DNA of 64,000 nucleotides from NCBI RefSeq assembly GCF_013407855.1, contig NZ_JACBZH010000001.1, positions 1,550,001 through 1,614,000 on the forward strand. Reading direction: 5' to 3'. The position numbers and the translations under genes were made by a program. The notes beneath the pieces were generated by a model that was not told the DNA's origin, ran no database searches, and saw nothing but the letters and a program-made list of their open reading frames with translations. The stretch is from Actinopolymorpha rutila (GTDB lineage Bacteria > Actinomycetota > Actinomycetes > Propionibacteriales > Actinopolymorphaceae). Shown piece by piece: positions 27,928-37,538 of this stretch. Position 1 is the stretch's first letter. Every line of letters starts with the position of its first letter.

Positions 27928-27969
27928 GGGCGTGCCGAGGTTCGCGAGCGGACCGCCGGCTCGGCGTGG

Positions 27970-28821
27970 TCAGGCCTCCCGGCGAAGCCGGTAGTACGCG
28001 GTGTCGGTGCGGGCGCCACCGCCGGTCCCTGCGGACGGTGGCGGCGCACCGCACGACACCGCGACGTACCCCTGATCCAGTGCGGACTCCAGCGCGTCGC
28101 GTACCGCGGCCCGAACCTGTGCAGCCCTGCCCGGCTCCGGCTCCGCCCGCGACCACGTCCGTGGTATGCCGAGCAGCAGGTCGTCCCCGGCCGGGACCGA
28201 CTCGCCCCACGCCGGCAACCGGTCAGCAGCCAGGCCCGCTGCCGGACCCACGACCGGACCCGCGACCGGACCCGATGGCGGTGACGGCGCGCCGGTCAGG
28301 TCCCACTCCACGACCAGCCGGTCGGTGGGCTCGGCGGCGCCCAGCCCGTGGGTGTCCGGGCCGTAGAGGTTCCGGACGAACCACCGGCCCTGCGCGCCCA
28401 GCACGTCCAGGTTGAAGTGCGCGTTGCGGGCGCGGACCGGGTCGTAGGCCCAGCGCATCCGGGTGAGTCCGGTGGCCAGGACGTACTCCCGCTGCCCCTG
28501 CTTCAGCGCGCGCCCGACCCCGCGTCCCTGCCAGTCCCGGCCGACCATGGCGGCCTGGGAGTAGTGGTAGACCTCGCCGGTCACGGGGTCCCGGCCGACG
28601 TAGCCGTACGCAAAACCCACCAGTGCGTCTCCGGCGTACGCACCGATCACCGAGCCGCCGTTGCGGGGCAGCCCGGCGAGCAGCCGGGGACTCACCGCCG
28701 GGTCGCCGGGTCCCAGGTCCAGCACCGTCCGGTAGAGCTCGACCGCCTCGGGCAGTCGCGCCGGGTCCTCGATCGGCCCGACCCTGACCGCTCCTGGCTC
28801 GCCCGCGCTGGTCGGGTTCAT
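27970..28821 (-). CDS. GNAT-family N-acetyltransferase (COG3375-like)
   Basis: About 283 residues from the ATG at 28821; a GTG five codons upstream is also possible. The acetyl-CoA pyrophosphate loop is GRDWQGRGVGRALKQGQ, preceded by GDALVGFAYGYVG. The later RMRWAYDPVRARNAHFNLDVLGA region and a long C-terminal extension (including EWDLTGAPS) match the large predicted GNATs of COG3375. The substrate is unknown. It is divergent from the AAA+-like gene, with a 215-base gap between. Confidence 0.78.
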   Translation of the reverse strand: MNPTSAGEPGAVRVGPIEDPARLPEAVELYRTVLDLGPGDPAVSPRLLAGLPRNGGSVIGAYAGDALVGFAYGYVGRDPVTGEVYHYSQAAMVGRDWQGRGVGRALKQGQREYVLATGLTRMRWAYDPVRARNAHFNLDVLGAQGRWFVRNLYGPDTHGLGAAEPTDRLVVEWDLTGAPSPPSGPVAGPVVGPAAGLAADRLPAWGESVPAGDDLLLGIPRTWSRAEPEPGRAAQVRAAVRDALESALDQGYVAVSCGAPPPSAGTGGGARTDTAYYRLRREA

Positions 28822-29036
28822 GTCGTTCGTCACCACGAGTAAACCTGCCCCGCCGCGGTGTCCTGCAAAGGCCGTGAACCAAGGTGTTCGGCACGCGATC
28901 ATGCACTGCGAGTTCTTGATCGACTCCGCTAGGCTGCGCGAGATCTTGTTCCTTTCCGCGGTCCTGGTCCCGGTTCCCGGCCGAGGGTCGCCCGACGCCC
29001 GGCCGCGTGGAGCGCCCGGAAGCCGGAGGATCCTCA

Positions 29037-31325
29037 GTGCAGACGAACGAGTCCCGGGCACACGGCGCCCTCGATGCGATGTTTCGCGAGGAGTCGGTGC
29101 TCGACCTGTACTCGTGGGGCAGGTGGCAGGTCCCCGACGGCCTGGTCGCCGCGTTGACCGAACGCGTGGACGCGCTGGCCGAGGACCCGCGTGCGGCGCT
29201 GCTGGTCGTCGACGAGCACCCGGACCTCCGTACGCCGGTGCCGGCCCTCGTCGCCGACGTGCTCGGCATCACCGCCTTCCTGTGCGGTGACGTCGCGGTC
29301 CGCTCCGGGTCTTTGCTGCGGCTGGAGCACGACCTGGTGAGGTCGCACCACGCCGACGCGGCGGGTGGTCGCGGCGGGCCGGGTGACCCCTACGCCGGGT
29401 GGGTGGCCCCCGCGGCACCGTGGCGTCCACCGGGCGGTGAGCTGTTCCGGGCGGCCGGCGACGACCGCGGCCTTCGCCGGCTGGCGTGGGAGCTGACCGT
29501 GGAGATCCTGCGGGCGCTGGCGGGGATCGAGTCCCTGGAGACCCGGCGGCAGGCCTTGCTGAAGCTGTACGACCACGCCGCGGCCGACCATGACCTGGTG
29601 GAGGCGACCCTCTCCGCGCCGAGTGTGCCGTCGGGAGTGGCTCGGCTGCGGGAACACTGGGCTGATGCGGCCGAGGACGACCTCGTGGCCGAGCTGCCCG
29701 AGCTCACCGGCAATGTCGGCTACCTGAGCTGGATCGTCGACGGCTGGTGCGCGGCGCACGAGCTGCTCGCCGCCGCGGTGCCGGGTGGGGACGACCTGTG
29801 CACCGCGTCCTCCCGCCTGCTGGTGCAGGCCGGGCTCACCACCGTGCCGCCCGAGCTGGCCGTCGGCGTACGCGGTGATCTGTACGCACAGGTGGGTGCG
29901 CGGCTTCCCGACGACGTGCGCACGTGGGACGCCACGGACTGGCGTGGTCAGGTGCGGTCCTGGCTGGCTCGGGCGCTGGTGGCCGGGGAGTTCGACGCGG
30001 CGCGGACCTGGCTCGACCTCGCGGTCCGGCTCACCGGTGTGGTCCAGGGCCTACCCGGCGACGCGGTGACTCCGGAGCCGTGCGTGGTTCCGGTGGGGGA
30101 GTTCCAGGACGACGTACGCCGGCTGTTCCGGGTCCGGCGGGTACGCCATCCCCTCACCGGCGTGGTGGCCGCACCCACCTGGCTGGCCACGGAAGACGTT
30201 TTCCCGCCGGTCGGGCGCAGCAACGGCCAGGTACGCGGGACCACGGCCGGAGGGCCCGATCCGGCTGAGGGGACCGGCGGCGAGGAATCGGGGCCGGGTG
30301 AGTCGGGGCCGGGCGAGGCGCCGGACGTTGCGTCGGCTGATGCGGGGGACCGGTCCGCCGGATCGCTCCTCGCACCCGCGGACGGACCGGCGTGCGCCCG
30401 GGGCTCGGCGCTGGCGCAGGCGACCGCGATGATCGACCGGATCGTGGGGCAGCCCGCCTTGGTCGCCGTGCTCCGCGAACTCGTGGACATGCCCGCGCAG
30501 GACCTCCGGCTGCTGGTGACCGGGCCGCCGGACGTGGGCACCGACCTCGCGGTCGACGTACTCGCCCGGCTGATGACCCTGCGCGGCTTCGACGGGACCG
30601 CGGTGTGGCTCCACCACGAGCAGTTCGCCCTGCTGGACGCCGACAGCGCGGTCGCCCAGCTCCGGGACCGGGTGGAGGGCTGCGACGGCGAACGCCTGAT
30701 CGCCATCGACGGGCTCGACCGGCTGGTGAGCTACGAGCGGATCGGTCAGCCGCTGGCGCAGGAGCTGCACCGGCTGATCAGCGCGCACGGCGCGCAGGTG
30801 CAACTCGTCGCGTTCGGCGGCCCGGACGGCTACCGCCGGCTGGTCCACGCCAGCCCGTCCCTGGCGGCCTGGTGGCGGGTCGTGCGCACGCGCGAGTTCG
30901 CGGCCGGCGACTTCGCGGTGCTGTTCGGCCGCGCGCTCGACCGGCGCGGGGCGACCACCACGCCCGACGCGCTCCTGGCGGCCGGTGACCTGCTGGCGGC
31001 GACCCGGGCGTCGGTGACGTCGCGGTCGGGTTCGACCACCGGGACGGAGCCGGGGGAGGCCGGCCGGTACGCCCAGCCGGTCGACGAGGTGCACAACGCC
31101 GGACTGGCCACCCGGCTGGCCGACCTCACGGTCGCCGCCGCCCGCCGGCGGACGAACTGGGCGACCTCGCCGGTGGTCGACGTCGTCGACCTGCCGGCCG
31201 ACGACCCAGAGCCGGCTGAGGCCGAGCCAGCGGAGACCGAGCCGGCTGAGGCCGGGTCAGGGGATGCGGAGTCAGCAGGCGCCGAGGCGCCGCGGCATGT
31301 CCAGGGAGCCGAGCTCGGACGCTGA
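29037..31325 (+). CDS. AAA+/CbxX-like protein with degenerate P-loop
   Basis: A 762-residue protein from the GTG at 29037, which has GGAGG about eight bases upstream. The N-terminal 400 residues are alpha-helical and unassigned. After an acidic Gly/Glu linker (about 405-440), a domain similar to CbxX/EccA-type AAA+ follows, but the Walker A position reads GPPDVGTD at residues 496-503 (catalytic Lys replaced) and Walker B ends IAID558-Gly (catalytic Glu replaced). It is unlikely to bind or hydrolyse ATP normally. The C-terminus is a repetitive EPAEAEPAETEPAEA tail. No ESX gene is nearby. Confidence 0.65.
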   Translation: MQTNESRAHGALDAMFREESVLDLYSWGRWQVPDGLVAALTERVDALAEDPRAALLVVDEHPDLRTPVPALVADVLGITAFLCGDVAVRSGSLLRLEHDLVRSHHADAAGGRGGPGDPYAGWVAPAAPWRPPGGELFRAAGDDRGLRRLAWELTVEILRALAGIESLETRRQALLKLYDHAAADHDLVEATLSAPSVPSGVARLREHWADAAEDDLVAELPELTGNVGYLSWIVDGWCAAHELLAAAVPGGDDLCTASSRLLVQAGLTTVPPELAVGVRGDLYAQVGARLPDDVRTWDATDWRGQVRSWLARALVAGEFDAARTWLDLAVRLTGVVQGLPGDAVTPEPCVVPVGEFQDDVRRLFRVRRVRHPLTGVVAAPTWLATEDVFPPVGRSNGQVRGTTAGGPDPAEGTGGEESGPGESGPGEAPDVASADAGDRSAGSLLAPADGPACARGSALAQATAMIDRIVGQPALVAVLRELVDMPAQDLRLLVTGPPDVGTDLAVDVLARLMTLRGFDGTAVWLHHEQFALLDADSAVAQLRDRVEGCDGERLIAIDGLDRLVSYERIGQPLAQELHRLISAHGAQVQLVAFGGPDGYRRLVHASPSLAAWWRVVRTREFAAGDFAVLFGRALDRRGATTTPDALLAAGDLLAATRASVTSRSGSTTGTEPGEAGRYAQPVDEVHNAGLATRLADLTVAAARRRTNWATSPVVDVVDLPADDPEPAEAEPAETEPAEAGSGDAESAGAEAPRHVQGAELGR

Positions 31326-31331
31326 ACGTCC

Positions 31332-32456
31332 TCAGGACTCGGCGCAGACGCCGAGGAAGTTCTCCCAGCTGTCGGCCAGCCGGACCGTCAGCTCGACCGG
31401 CCGCGCCGACGCCTCACCGCCGGTGAACCGCATCGTCACCATGGCCGCGCTGTCCAGCGGGACCCGGCAGTCGTTCGCCCGGAAGTCCAGCGGGATGGTC
31501 CGCTCCTCGCCCACCGGCACCAGTCTCGGTTGCCCCTGCCGCACGGGGTCCGGGCCGGCGGAGTCTCCGCTGGGAGAGACGACTCGCACCGAGGGGGCGG
31601 CGGTGACCACGGTGTCTCGGTAGGTCAGCGGCCGGCCGCCGACGTTCTGCACCGTGACGAACACCAGCAACGAACTCGGGCCGGCACCCCTGACAGGCCC
31701 GGTGTCGACCAGGCGGGGACGCCCGGTGCCCTGGTCGGTCGTACAGACCGAGGGCAGCAGGCCACTCTGCACGCCGAGGGACATCCGGAGCGTGCTGCCC
31801 GCGCCGCCGGCGCCGACCACTCTCAGCGGGACGGCGACCTCACGCTCACCGGCGGCCAGGGCGTCTGCGCAGTCCCGCACCTTCCAGTACAGCGAGAACC
31901 CGCGTTGTCCGTGTCCCGGCAACCGGATCGACCGCCACTCCACCCTGCCCTGGACCGTCGGGTCGGCCGCGCCGTTCACCCCGGCGAACTCCAGGCCCGG
32001 CAACGCCGACGGCCGCGGCGCCAGGACGACCTGCGGGTCGCCGACCCGGCTCCGGACCGTGACGTCGACCCGGGTGGTGAAGTTGTCGACGAACCGCGGC
32101 CGGCTCACCCGGACGTCCGCATCGGGCGCGGTGAGCCGGGTCAGCGCCAGCCAGCCGACTACCAGGGCGGTCGCCACGGCCAGGGCGAACCGCACCCAGC
32201 GCGGGAGCCGGCGGCGGGGTGAGCCGACCTCGGCCACGTCCGCGTCCATCCCGTCGCCGGGCGCCGGACGCCGTGCGTACGGATCGCTGTCGTACGCCGG
32301 TCCGCCCCGGGGGTCCGGATCGCGGGAGCGGGCGCCGGGGGAGCCGTCGCCGTACGACCTGCCCCGGTCGGAACGGGATTCCTCGGCCGGCGGAGGAGGG
32401 TCGCTGACCGGCGGTGGCAAACGGTCGGGCCTGGCGGGGCCGTCGTACCACTGCAT
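31332..32456 (-). CDS. Single-pass membrane protein with extracellular beta domain
   Basis: About 374 residues from the ATG at 32456, which has GAGGAGG eight bases upstream; the frame continues 30 codons upstream without a site. The cytoplasmic N-terminus is Pro/Arg/Asp-rich and disordered, one membrane helix (FALAVATALVVGWLALT) follows near residue 120, and the outer part reads as two beta-sandwich-like units each with a Cys pair (KVRDCADAL...PSVCTTD; ANDCRVPL...FLGVC). I do not recognise a family. It ends 6 bases from the facing AAA+-like gene. Confidence 0.6.
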   Translation of the reverse strand: MQWYDGPARPDRLPPPVSDPPPPAEESRSDRGRSYGDGSPGARSRDPDPRGGPAYDSDPYARRPAPGDGMDADVAEVGSPRRRLPRWVRFALAVATALVVGWLALTRLTAPDADVRVSRPRFVDNFTTRVDVTVRSRVGDPQVVLAPRPSALPGLEFAGVNGAADPTVQGRVEWRSIRLPGHGQRGFSLYWKVRDCADALAAGEREVAVPLRVVGAGGAGSTLRMSLGVQSGLLPSVCTTDQGTGRPRLVDTGPVRGAGPSSLLVFVTVQNVGGRPLTYRDTVVTAAPSVRVVSPSGDSAGPDPVRQGQPRLVPVGEERTIPLDFRANDCRVPLDSAAMVTMRFTGGEASARPVELTVRLADSWENFLGVCAES

Positions 32457-32613
32457 GCGCGAAGCCTCCTCGTCGCGCCGACCCGCGTCGGCCCGGAACC
32501 CGGGCACCGTCGATGCCGGCGCCGGTCGTTCGGCCTGACGGGTCAAGGAGGCCGCTGGGCCGAAGCTTCGTCCTCATGTCCGGCGTTGGCAAGGGACCGG
32601 GCAAGATGCGTGC

Positions 32614-33597
32614 ATGACCGACCTGGAAGCCGGCCGCCCGGCTAACGCACGTACCGAACCCGTTCTCGCCGTCGACATCGGCGGGACCAAGATCGCCGCC
32701 GGGGTGGTCGACGCCGATGGCCGGGTGCTCGTGAGTGATCGCGCGCCCACGCTGGCAACCCACGACGACGACGCGGACGCCATCTGGGCACGGCTGCACG
32801 CACTGTGCGAGTCGGTCCTGGACGCCGCCGGCCGGCCGGCGATCCAGGGAGTCGGTGTGGGCTGCGGCGGGCCGATGCGCTGGCCGGAGGGCGCGGTCTC
32901 CCCGGTCAACCTGCTGCCGTGGCGGGACTTCCCGCTGCGCGCCCGGCTGGCCGCGGCGTACCCCGGCCGACCGGTCCGGGTGCACAACGACGCCGTGGCG
33001 GTCGTGGTGGCCGAGCACTGGAAGGGCGCGGGGCGGGGCGTGGCCAACATGCTCGGCATGGTCGTGTCCACCGGGGTCGGCGGCGGCCTGATCCTCGGCG
33101 GGCGACTGGTCGACGGCGGCAGCGGCAACGCCGGGCACGTGGGCCACATGGTCGTCGACCCGGACGGCCCGCCGTGCGGCTGCGGGTCCCGCGGCTGCGT
33201 GGAGGCGTTCGCGCGCGGACCGGGCCTCGCGGTCTGGGCCCGTGAGCAGGGCTGGCGGCCGAACGACCCGACGGCGAACGCCCGGGACCTCGCCGACGAC
33301 GCGCGGGCCGGCCACAAGGTGGCCCGGGCCGCGTTCGAGCGGGCCGGCTGGGCACTCGGTCTGGGCATCGCGTCCGCCGTCGCGCTGTGCGACGTCGAAC
33401 GCGTCGTGCTCGGCGGCGGGGTCTCCCAGGTCGGGCCGCTGCTGTTCGAGCCGCTGGAACGCACGCTGCGGGAGTACGCCCGGATCGAGTTCGCCCGGCA
33501 CGTGAAGGTGGAGCGGCCCATCCTCGACCAGGACGCCGGCATCGTCGGCGCGGCGGGCTTCATCCTGCGCGGTGACAGCTACTGGTCCGCCGACTGA
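32614..33597 (+). CDS. ROK-family sugar kinase (glucokinase-like)
   Basis: A 327-residue ROK protein. The ATP phosphate-1 motif is VLAVDIGGTKIAAGVVDADG; the sugar site includes VHNDAVAVVVAEHW; the ROK zinc motif is GHVGHMVVDPDG followed by PPCGCGSRGCVEAF; GGGVSQ is the adenosine loop. There is no N-terminal HTH, so it is a kinase rather than a NagC/XylR repressor. Glucose is the default substrate by similarity to actinobacterial glucokinases, but this is inference. Confidence 0.87.
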   Translation: MTDLEAGRPANARTEPVLAVDIGGTKIAAGVVDADGRVLVSDRAPTLATHDDDADAIWARLHALCESVLDAAGRPAIQGVGVGCGGPMRWPEGAVSPVNLLPWRDFPLRARLAAAYPGRPVRVHNDAVAVVVAEHWKGAGRGVANMLGMVVSTGVGGGLILGGRLVDGGSGNAGHVGHMVVDPDGPPCGCGSRGCVEAFARGPGLAVWAREQGWRPNDPTANARDLADDARAGHKVARAAFERAGWALGLGIASAVALCDVERVVLGGGVSQVGPLLFEPLERTLREYARIEFARHVKVERPILDQDAGIVGAAGFILRGDSYWSAD

Positions 33598-33674
33598 GAT
33601 GGTGGGGGGATGCACACTGCGATGGCGGACCCGAAACGGGCATGTTGTCGCCTTCGTCTGTCGGGTAGGAACCC

Positions 33675-35186
33675 GTGGTGATCAACGAGGGTAGGGGCAC
33701 GGAGTCCGGCGACGGTGCCGCGGGCACGACCGGGGCGGCCGCGCCCGGCGGCACGTCGCGCGGTCGGTTGCTGAGCGCGGTCCGCCGCCTGCGGCCGGGG
33801 CGCTCCGGGGCCCGCGACCACGCCGACCAGGCGGGCCAGGCCGGCCAGGCCGGTCAGGCGGGCCAGGTGGACTCGGAGACCGACTCCACGCGGGCGTCCC
33901 AGAGCGAGCACTCCGCGGACCGCGCGGAGGTCGTTCCGCACGGCCTGCGGGTGGCCAGCGAGTGGACGTGGCGACTGCTGCTCCTCGTGGCGGGCGGGCT
34001 CGCCATCGGTTACGTCCTGATCCAGCTCAGCGTCGTCGTGGTGCCCGTCTTCATCGCGATTCTGGTGACGGCGCTGCTGGTGCCCGCGACCGGGGCGATC
34101 AGCAAGGTGGTCCCGCGCGGCCTGGCGGCCTTCCTCACCCTCCTTGGGCTCTTCCTCGTCGTCTTCGGGCTGCTCACTCTGGTGGGCCAGCAGATCGCGG
34201 TCGGTTACCAGGGCCTGGTCAAGCAGGTGGTCAGCGGCTTCGCCGAGATCCAGTCCTGGCTCGTCCACGGGCCGCTCCACCTGTCGCAGTCGGAGATCAC
34301 CCGGACGTTCAAGAACCTCGGGCAGGCTCTGTCCACCAAGCAGGTCACCGCCGGCGCGCTCCAGGTGGGTACGACCGTCGGCCACGTGGTCGCGGGCCTG
34401 TTCATCGCGTTGTTCACGACGTACTTCCTCCTCTACGAGGGCGAACGCATCTGGGCCTGGCTGGTCCGCCTGCTGCCACGCTCGGGGTGGGAACGCGTCG
34501 ACAACGCCGCCCGGCAGGGCTGGGTGTCCCTGACCGCCTTCGTCCGGGCGACCGTCCTGGTCGCGCTGGTGGACGCGGTGGGCATCACCATCGTCGCGGT
34601 GGTCCTCCGGGTCCCGTTCGCGCTGCCCATCGGTGTGCTGGTGTTCCTCGCCTCGTTCGTGCCGCTGGTCGGTGCATTCGTCTCCGGCTCCGTGGCGGTC
34701 CTGGTGGCGCTGGTGGCGCAGGGGCCTGTCGTGGCCGCGCTGATGCTGCTGGGGGTGCTCGCCGTCCAGCAGATGGAGGCGCACCTGCTGCAGCCGTTCC
34801 TGATGGGGCGGTTCGTCCGGCTGCACCCGCTGGCCGTCCTGCTGGCGATCGCGGCCGGCGGCTACCTGTTCGGCATCGTGGGCGCGTTGTTCGCGGTGCC
34901 GCTGACCGCGGTGACGAACGGCGTCGTACGCAGTGTCGCTGCCGACACGCGGTCCCGGCGGCCGAGACCGCCCTCCGACGCGTCCACCGAGTCGGCCGCA
35001 CCTCCGGCCGAACCACCGCCCGCGGGCGAACCGAGCTCGCGGGACGTGCCGTCGGCCTCGGAGGCGCCGCCGCCCGGGCAGGTGCCGCCGAGGCCGAAGG
35101 CGACGACCTCTCCGCCACCCGGCGAGGAAGTGGCACCCCCGGGGGAGGAGCCACCGCCGCCGGAGGAGCCGCGCACCGACAGGTGA
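33675..35186 (+). CDS. AI-2E family transporter (UPF0118)
   Basis: A 503-residue permease. After a 90-residue charged N-terminus containing a QAGQAGQAGQAGQ repeat come seven or eight membrane helices, with FTTYFLLYEGERIWAWL and the conserved GVLVFLASFVPLVGAFVSG and MEAHLLQPFLMGRFV blocks. The C-terminal 90 residues are Pro/Glu-rich and disordered. The family includes exporters of AI-2 and Na+/H+ antiporters; no substrate is implied. The start is GTG with AGGA nearby. Confidence 0.85.
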   Translation: MVINEGRGTESGDGAAGTTGAAAPGGTSRGRLLSAVRRLRPGRSGARDHADQAGQAGQAGQAGQVDSETDSTRASQSEHSADRAEVVPHGLRVASEWTWRLLLLVAGGLAIGYVLIQLSVVVVPVFIAILVTALLVPATGAISKVVPRGLAAFLTLLGLFLVVFGLLTLVGQQIAVGYQGLVKQVVSGFAEIQSWLVHGPLHLSQSEITRTFKNLGQALSTKQVTAGALQVGTTVGHVVAGLFIALFTTYFLLYEGERIWAWLVRLLPRSGWERVDNAARQGWVSLTAFVRATVLVALVDAVGITIVAVVLRVPFALPIGVLVFLASFVPLVGAFVSGSVAVLVALVAQGPVVAALMLLGVLAVQQMEAHLLQPFLMGRFVRLHPLAVLLAIAAGGYLFGIVGALFAVPLTAVTNGVVRSVAADTRSRRPRPPSDASTESAAPPAEPPPAGEPSSRDVPSASEAPPPGQVPPRPKATTSPPPGEEVAPPGEEPPPPEEPRTDR

Positions 35187-35210
35187 GCCGCGGCGAGTCC
35201 CCGCGTACGA

Positions 35211-35246
35211 CGAAGGAGCCCCGGCCGGCCGGCCGGGGCTCCTTCG
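35211..35246. terminator. Bidirectional terminator, 16-bp perfect stem
   Basis: Arms 35211-35226 and 35231-35246 (CGAAGGAGCCCCGGCC and its complement) with loop GGCC. It sits between the convergent ends of the AI-2E permease and the DHA2 efflux gene and can serve both. Confidence 0.88.
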
Positions 35247-35277
35247 CGTGTGTCTACCTGCTCGTCGTAGGAGCTGC

Positions 35278-36888
35278 TCAGTGCGTGATGCTCGGAGCGA
35301 ACTCCGCCTCGACCTCGCCCGTGGTCTCCGCCGGCGGGCGACCGGTGGCCAGCGGAAGCTCCTTGAGGAAGAACGCGACCGCCATCGCCACCAGCGCGAA
35401 CGGCGCACCGGTGAGGAACACGTCGTGCAGCGTACGGACGAACGCCTCGATCACCGGCGCCTTCAGCTCCGGCGGGAGCTTCTGGATCGCGGTGACGTTC
35501 TCCACCGCACCGGCCGGGATCCTGGCGGCCGCCGTCGGCGGCAGCACCTCCGCCAGGTGGGTGCCCAGCCGGCTGGTGAGGATCGCGCCGAACACGGCCG
35601 TGCCGAGCGCGCCACCCATGCTCCGGAAGAAGGTCGTCGCGCTGGTGGCGGTGCCCATGTCGCGGAAGTGCACGGAGTTCTGCACCGCCGTCATGATCGT
35701 CTGCATGGTGAGGCCCAGGCCGAAGCCGAGGACGTACTGGTAGACCCCGATCGTCCACATCGAGGACCCCGAGCTCAGCCGCGACAGCAGCCACACCGCC
35801 AGCGCCATGAACAGCGCACCCAGGATGGGGTAGATCTTGTACCGGCCGGTCTTGCTGATCAGCCGGCCCGAGCCGATCGAGGACGTGAAGATACCGGCCA
35901 CCATCGGCAGCATCGCCAGCCCGGACGCGGTCGGGGACAGGCCGTGCACCACCTGCAGGTAGAGCGGTAGGTAGATGATCGCGCCGAACATCACGAACCC
36001 GGCGATCAGGCCGAAGACGTTGCTGATCGAGAACACGGAGTTGCGGAACAACCGCAGCGGAAGGATCGGCTCCGAGGCCCGCGACTCGACGAACACGAAC
36101 ACCACCGCGAGGGCGATGCCGGCGCCAAGCAGGCCCAGCGCCCCGCCCTCGGTCCAGCCGTACGACTGACCCCGCCAGGACAGGTAGAGCAGGATCGAGG
36201 AGACCGAGGCGACGATCGTGGCCGCGCCGAGGTAGTCGATCTGGTGGTTGCGCCGGACGGTGGGCATCCGCAGGGCGTACGTCGTGACGACCAGCGCGGC
36301 GATGCCGATCGGCAGGTTGATCCAGAAGATCCACCGCCAGCCGGGACCGTCGGTGAACCAGCCGCCGAGCAGCGGGCCGGCGACGCTGGAGATGCCGAAC
36401 ACGGCACCGAAGTAGCCCTGGTACCGACCGCGCTCACGCGGCGGGATGATGTCGCCGATGGTGGCGAAGGCCAGCGCCATCAGGCCGCCGCCGCCGAGTC
36501 CCTGGATCGCCCGGAACGCCACCAGTTCGGGCATGTTCTGCGCGAGGGCGGCCAGCACCGAGCCGACCAGGAAGGTGCCGATCGCCGCCTGGAAGATCAG
36601 CCGGCGGCCGTACAGGTCGGAGATCTTTCCCCACAGCGGGGTGGAGGCGGTGGAGGTCAGGAGGTACGCCGTGACCACCCAGGACAGCTTGTCCAGGCCG
36701 CCGAGGTCGCTGACGATGCGGGGCAGCGCCGTGCCGACGATGCTCTGGTCGAGCGCGGCGAGCAGCATGCCGGCCATCAGGCCGCCGAGGGTGATCAGGA
36801 TCTGCCGGTGGGACAGGTAGGAGGGGCCGTCGGTAGACGCGGGGATCGTTTCCGCGCCGGCCGACGGCCCGCGTTGGGGTTCGCTCAT
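35278..36888 (-). CDS. MFS drug-efflux permease, DHA2 (14-TM) family
   Basis: A 536-residue EmrB/QacA-type antiporter. Motif A variant GKISDLYGRRL follows helix 2; motif D-like LDQSIVGTALPRIV is in helix 1; motif C-like GAVFGISSVAGPLLGGWF is in helix 5. Fourteen helices are expected. The start MSEPQRG at 36888 lies 130 bases after the marR stop on the same strand. Linkage to a MarR regulator and a P450 suggests export of an organic compound or drug under MarR control. Confidence 0.9.
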   Translation of the reverse strand: MSEPQRGPSAGAETIPASTDGPSYLSHRQILITLGGLMAGMLLAALDQSIVGTALPRIVSDLGGLDKLSWVVTAYLLTSTASTPLWGKISDLYGRRLIFQAAIGTFLVGSVLAALAQNMPELVAFRAIQGLGGGGLMALAFATIGDIIPPRERGRYQGYFGAVFGISSVAGPLLGGWFTDGPGWRWIFWINLPIGIAALVVTTYALRMPTVRRNHQIDYLGAATIVASVSSILLYLSWRGQSYGWTEGGALGLLGAGIALAVVFVFVESRASEPILPLRLFRNSVFSISNVFGLIAGFVMFGAIIYLPLYLQVVHGLSPTASGLAMLPMVAGIFTSSIGSGRLISKTGRYKIYPILGALFMALAVWLLSRLSSGSSMWTIGVYQYVLGFGLGLTMQTIMTAVQNSVHFRDMGTATSATTFFRSMGGALGTAVFGAILTSRLGTHLAEVLPPTAAARIPAGAVENVTAIQKLPPELKAPVIEAFVRTLHDVFLTGAPFALVAMAVAFFLKELPLATGRPPAETTGEVEAEFAPSITH

Positions 36889-37018
36889 CGAAACAGCACT
36901 CCGTGTGACTTGGTGTTGCCTGGTGAACCAGTGCCTGGTGGCCGGCGCGCGGTGGCGCGCCGGTGAGTCGGCTCTGTGTCGGTGAAGTCTTGGTGGGGCC
37001 ATGGCGGCGTCCTCCGGG

Positions 37019-37501
37019 TCAGGGCCCAGGCGGCGTGGACGTCTCGGCCTCCAGGTCCTTGGCGAGTTGGTCGAGCAGCCGCTCGAGGGTGTGTACGTCG
37101 TCGGCCGGCCACTGGGACAGCACGGCGTCGAGTCGGGCGCGCCTGCGGGCGGCCGCTTCCTCAAGAACGCGGTTGCCGATCTCGGTGACCGAGACCAGTG
37201 CGGCCCGGCGGTCGTCGGGGTCGCTGGCCCGTCCGAGATAGCCGGAGGTCTCCAGTGCGCGGACGTGCCGGCTCACGGTCGACACGTCGAGCTGCACCTG
37301 ACCGGCGAGATCGGACAGCCGGGTCGGCCCCGAACACGCGACGGTGTGAAGAACGTAATGCAGAGCGGGCTCGATCGGCGCGTCATTTCCGCGCTTGACC
37401 AGGCGCACCAGCCGCATCAGGGCGACCAGGAGTATCTCCGGCGCCGGAGTGGAGGCGGTGGTGGGTTCGCCGGTCTGGGCGGAACTGCCAGTTGCTTGCA
37501 C
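37019..37501 (-). CDS. MarR-family transcriptional regulator
   Basis: A 160-residue winged-helix regulator starting at the GTG at 37501. The DNA-binding part reads GPTRLSDLAGQVQLDVSTVSRHVRALETSGYLGR, then DPDDRRAALVSVTEIG as the wing. An ATG ten codons upstream (37531) is in frame but falls inside an inverted repeat and the apparent promoter, so I prefer the GTG, which would be leaderless. It lies upstream of the DHA2 permease on the same strand and probably controls it and itself. Confidence 0.85.
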   Translation of the reverse strand: MQATGSSAQTGEPTTASTPAPEILLVALMRLVRLVKRGNDAPIEPALHYVLHTVACSGPTRLSDLAGQVQLDVSTVSRHVRALETSGYLGRASDPDDRRAALVSVTEIGNRVLEEAAARRRARLDAVLSQWPADDVHTLERLLDQLAKDLEAETSTPPGP

Positions 37502-37507
37502 GCCGCA

Positions 37508-37535
37508 AGTATACGGGTTTGCATGCGCCATGCAA
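37508..37535 (-). promoter_or_regulatory. Leaderless promoter for marR
   Basis: Read on the minus strand: -35 TTGCAT (37530-37535), 16-base spacer, -10 TATACT (37508-37513), then six bases to the GTG at 37501, the geometry of a leaderless transcript starting at the initiation codon. Confidence 0.55.
37519..37535. promoter_or_regulatory. MarR operator candidate
   Basis: Perfect inverted repeat TTGCATG-CGC-CATGCAA. It covers the -35 element and half of the spacer of the marR promoter. A second repeat, CTTGC-ACGCC-GCAAG at 37495-37509, covers the start codon and -10. Both would let MarR block its own transcription. Confidence 0.6.
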
Positions 37536-37538
37536 CCA

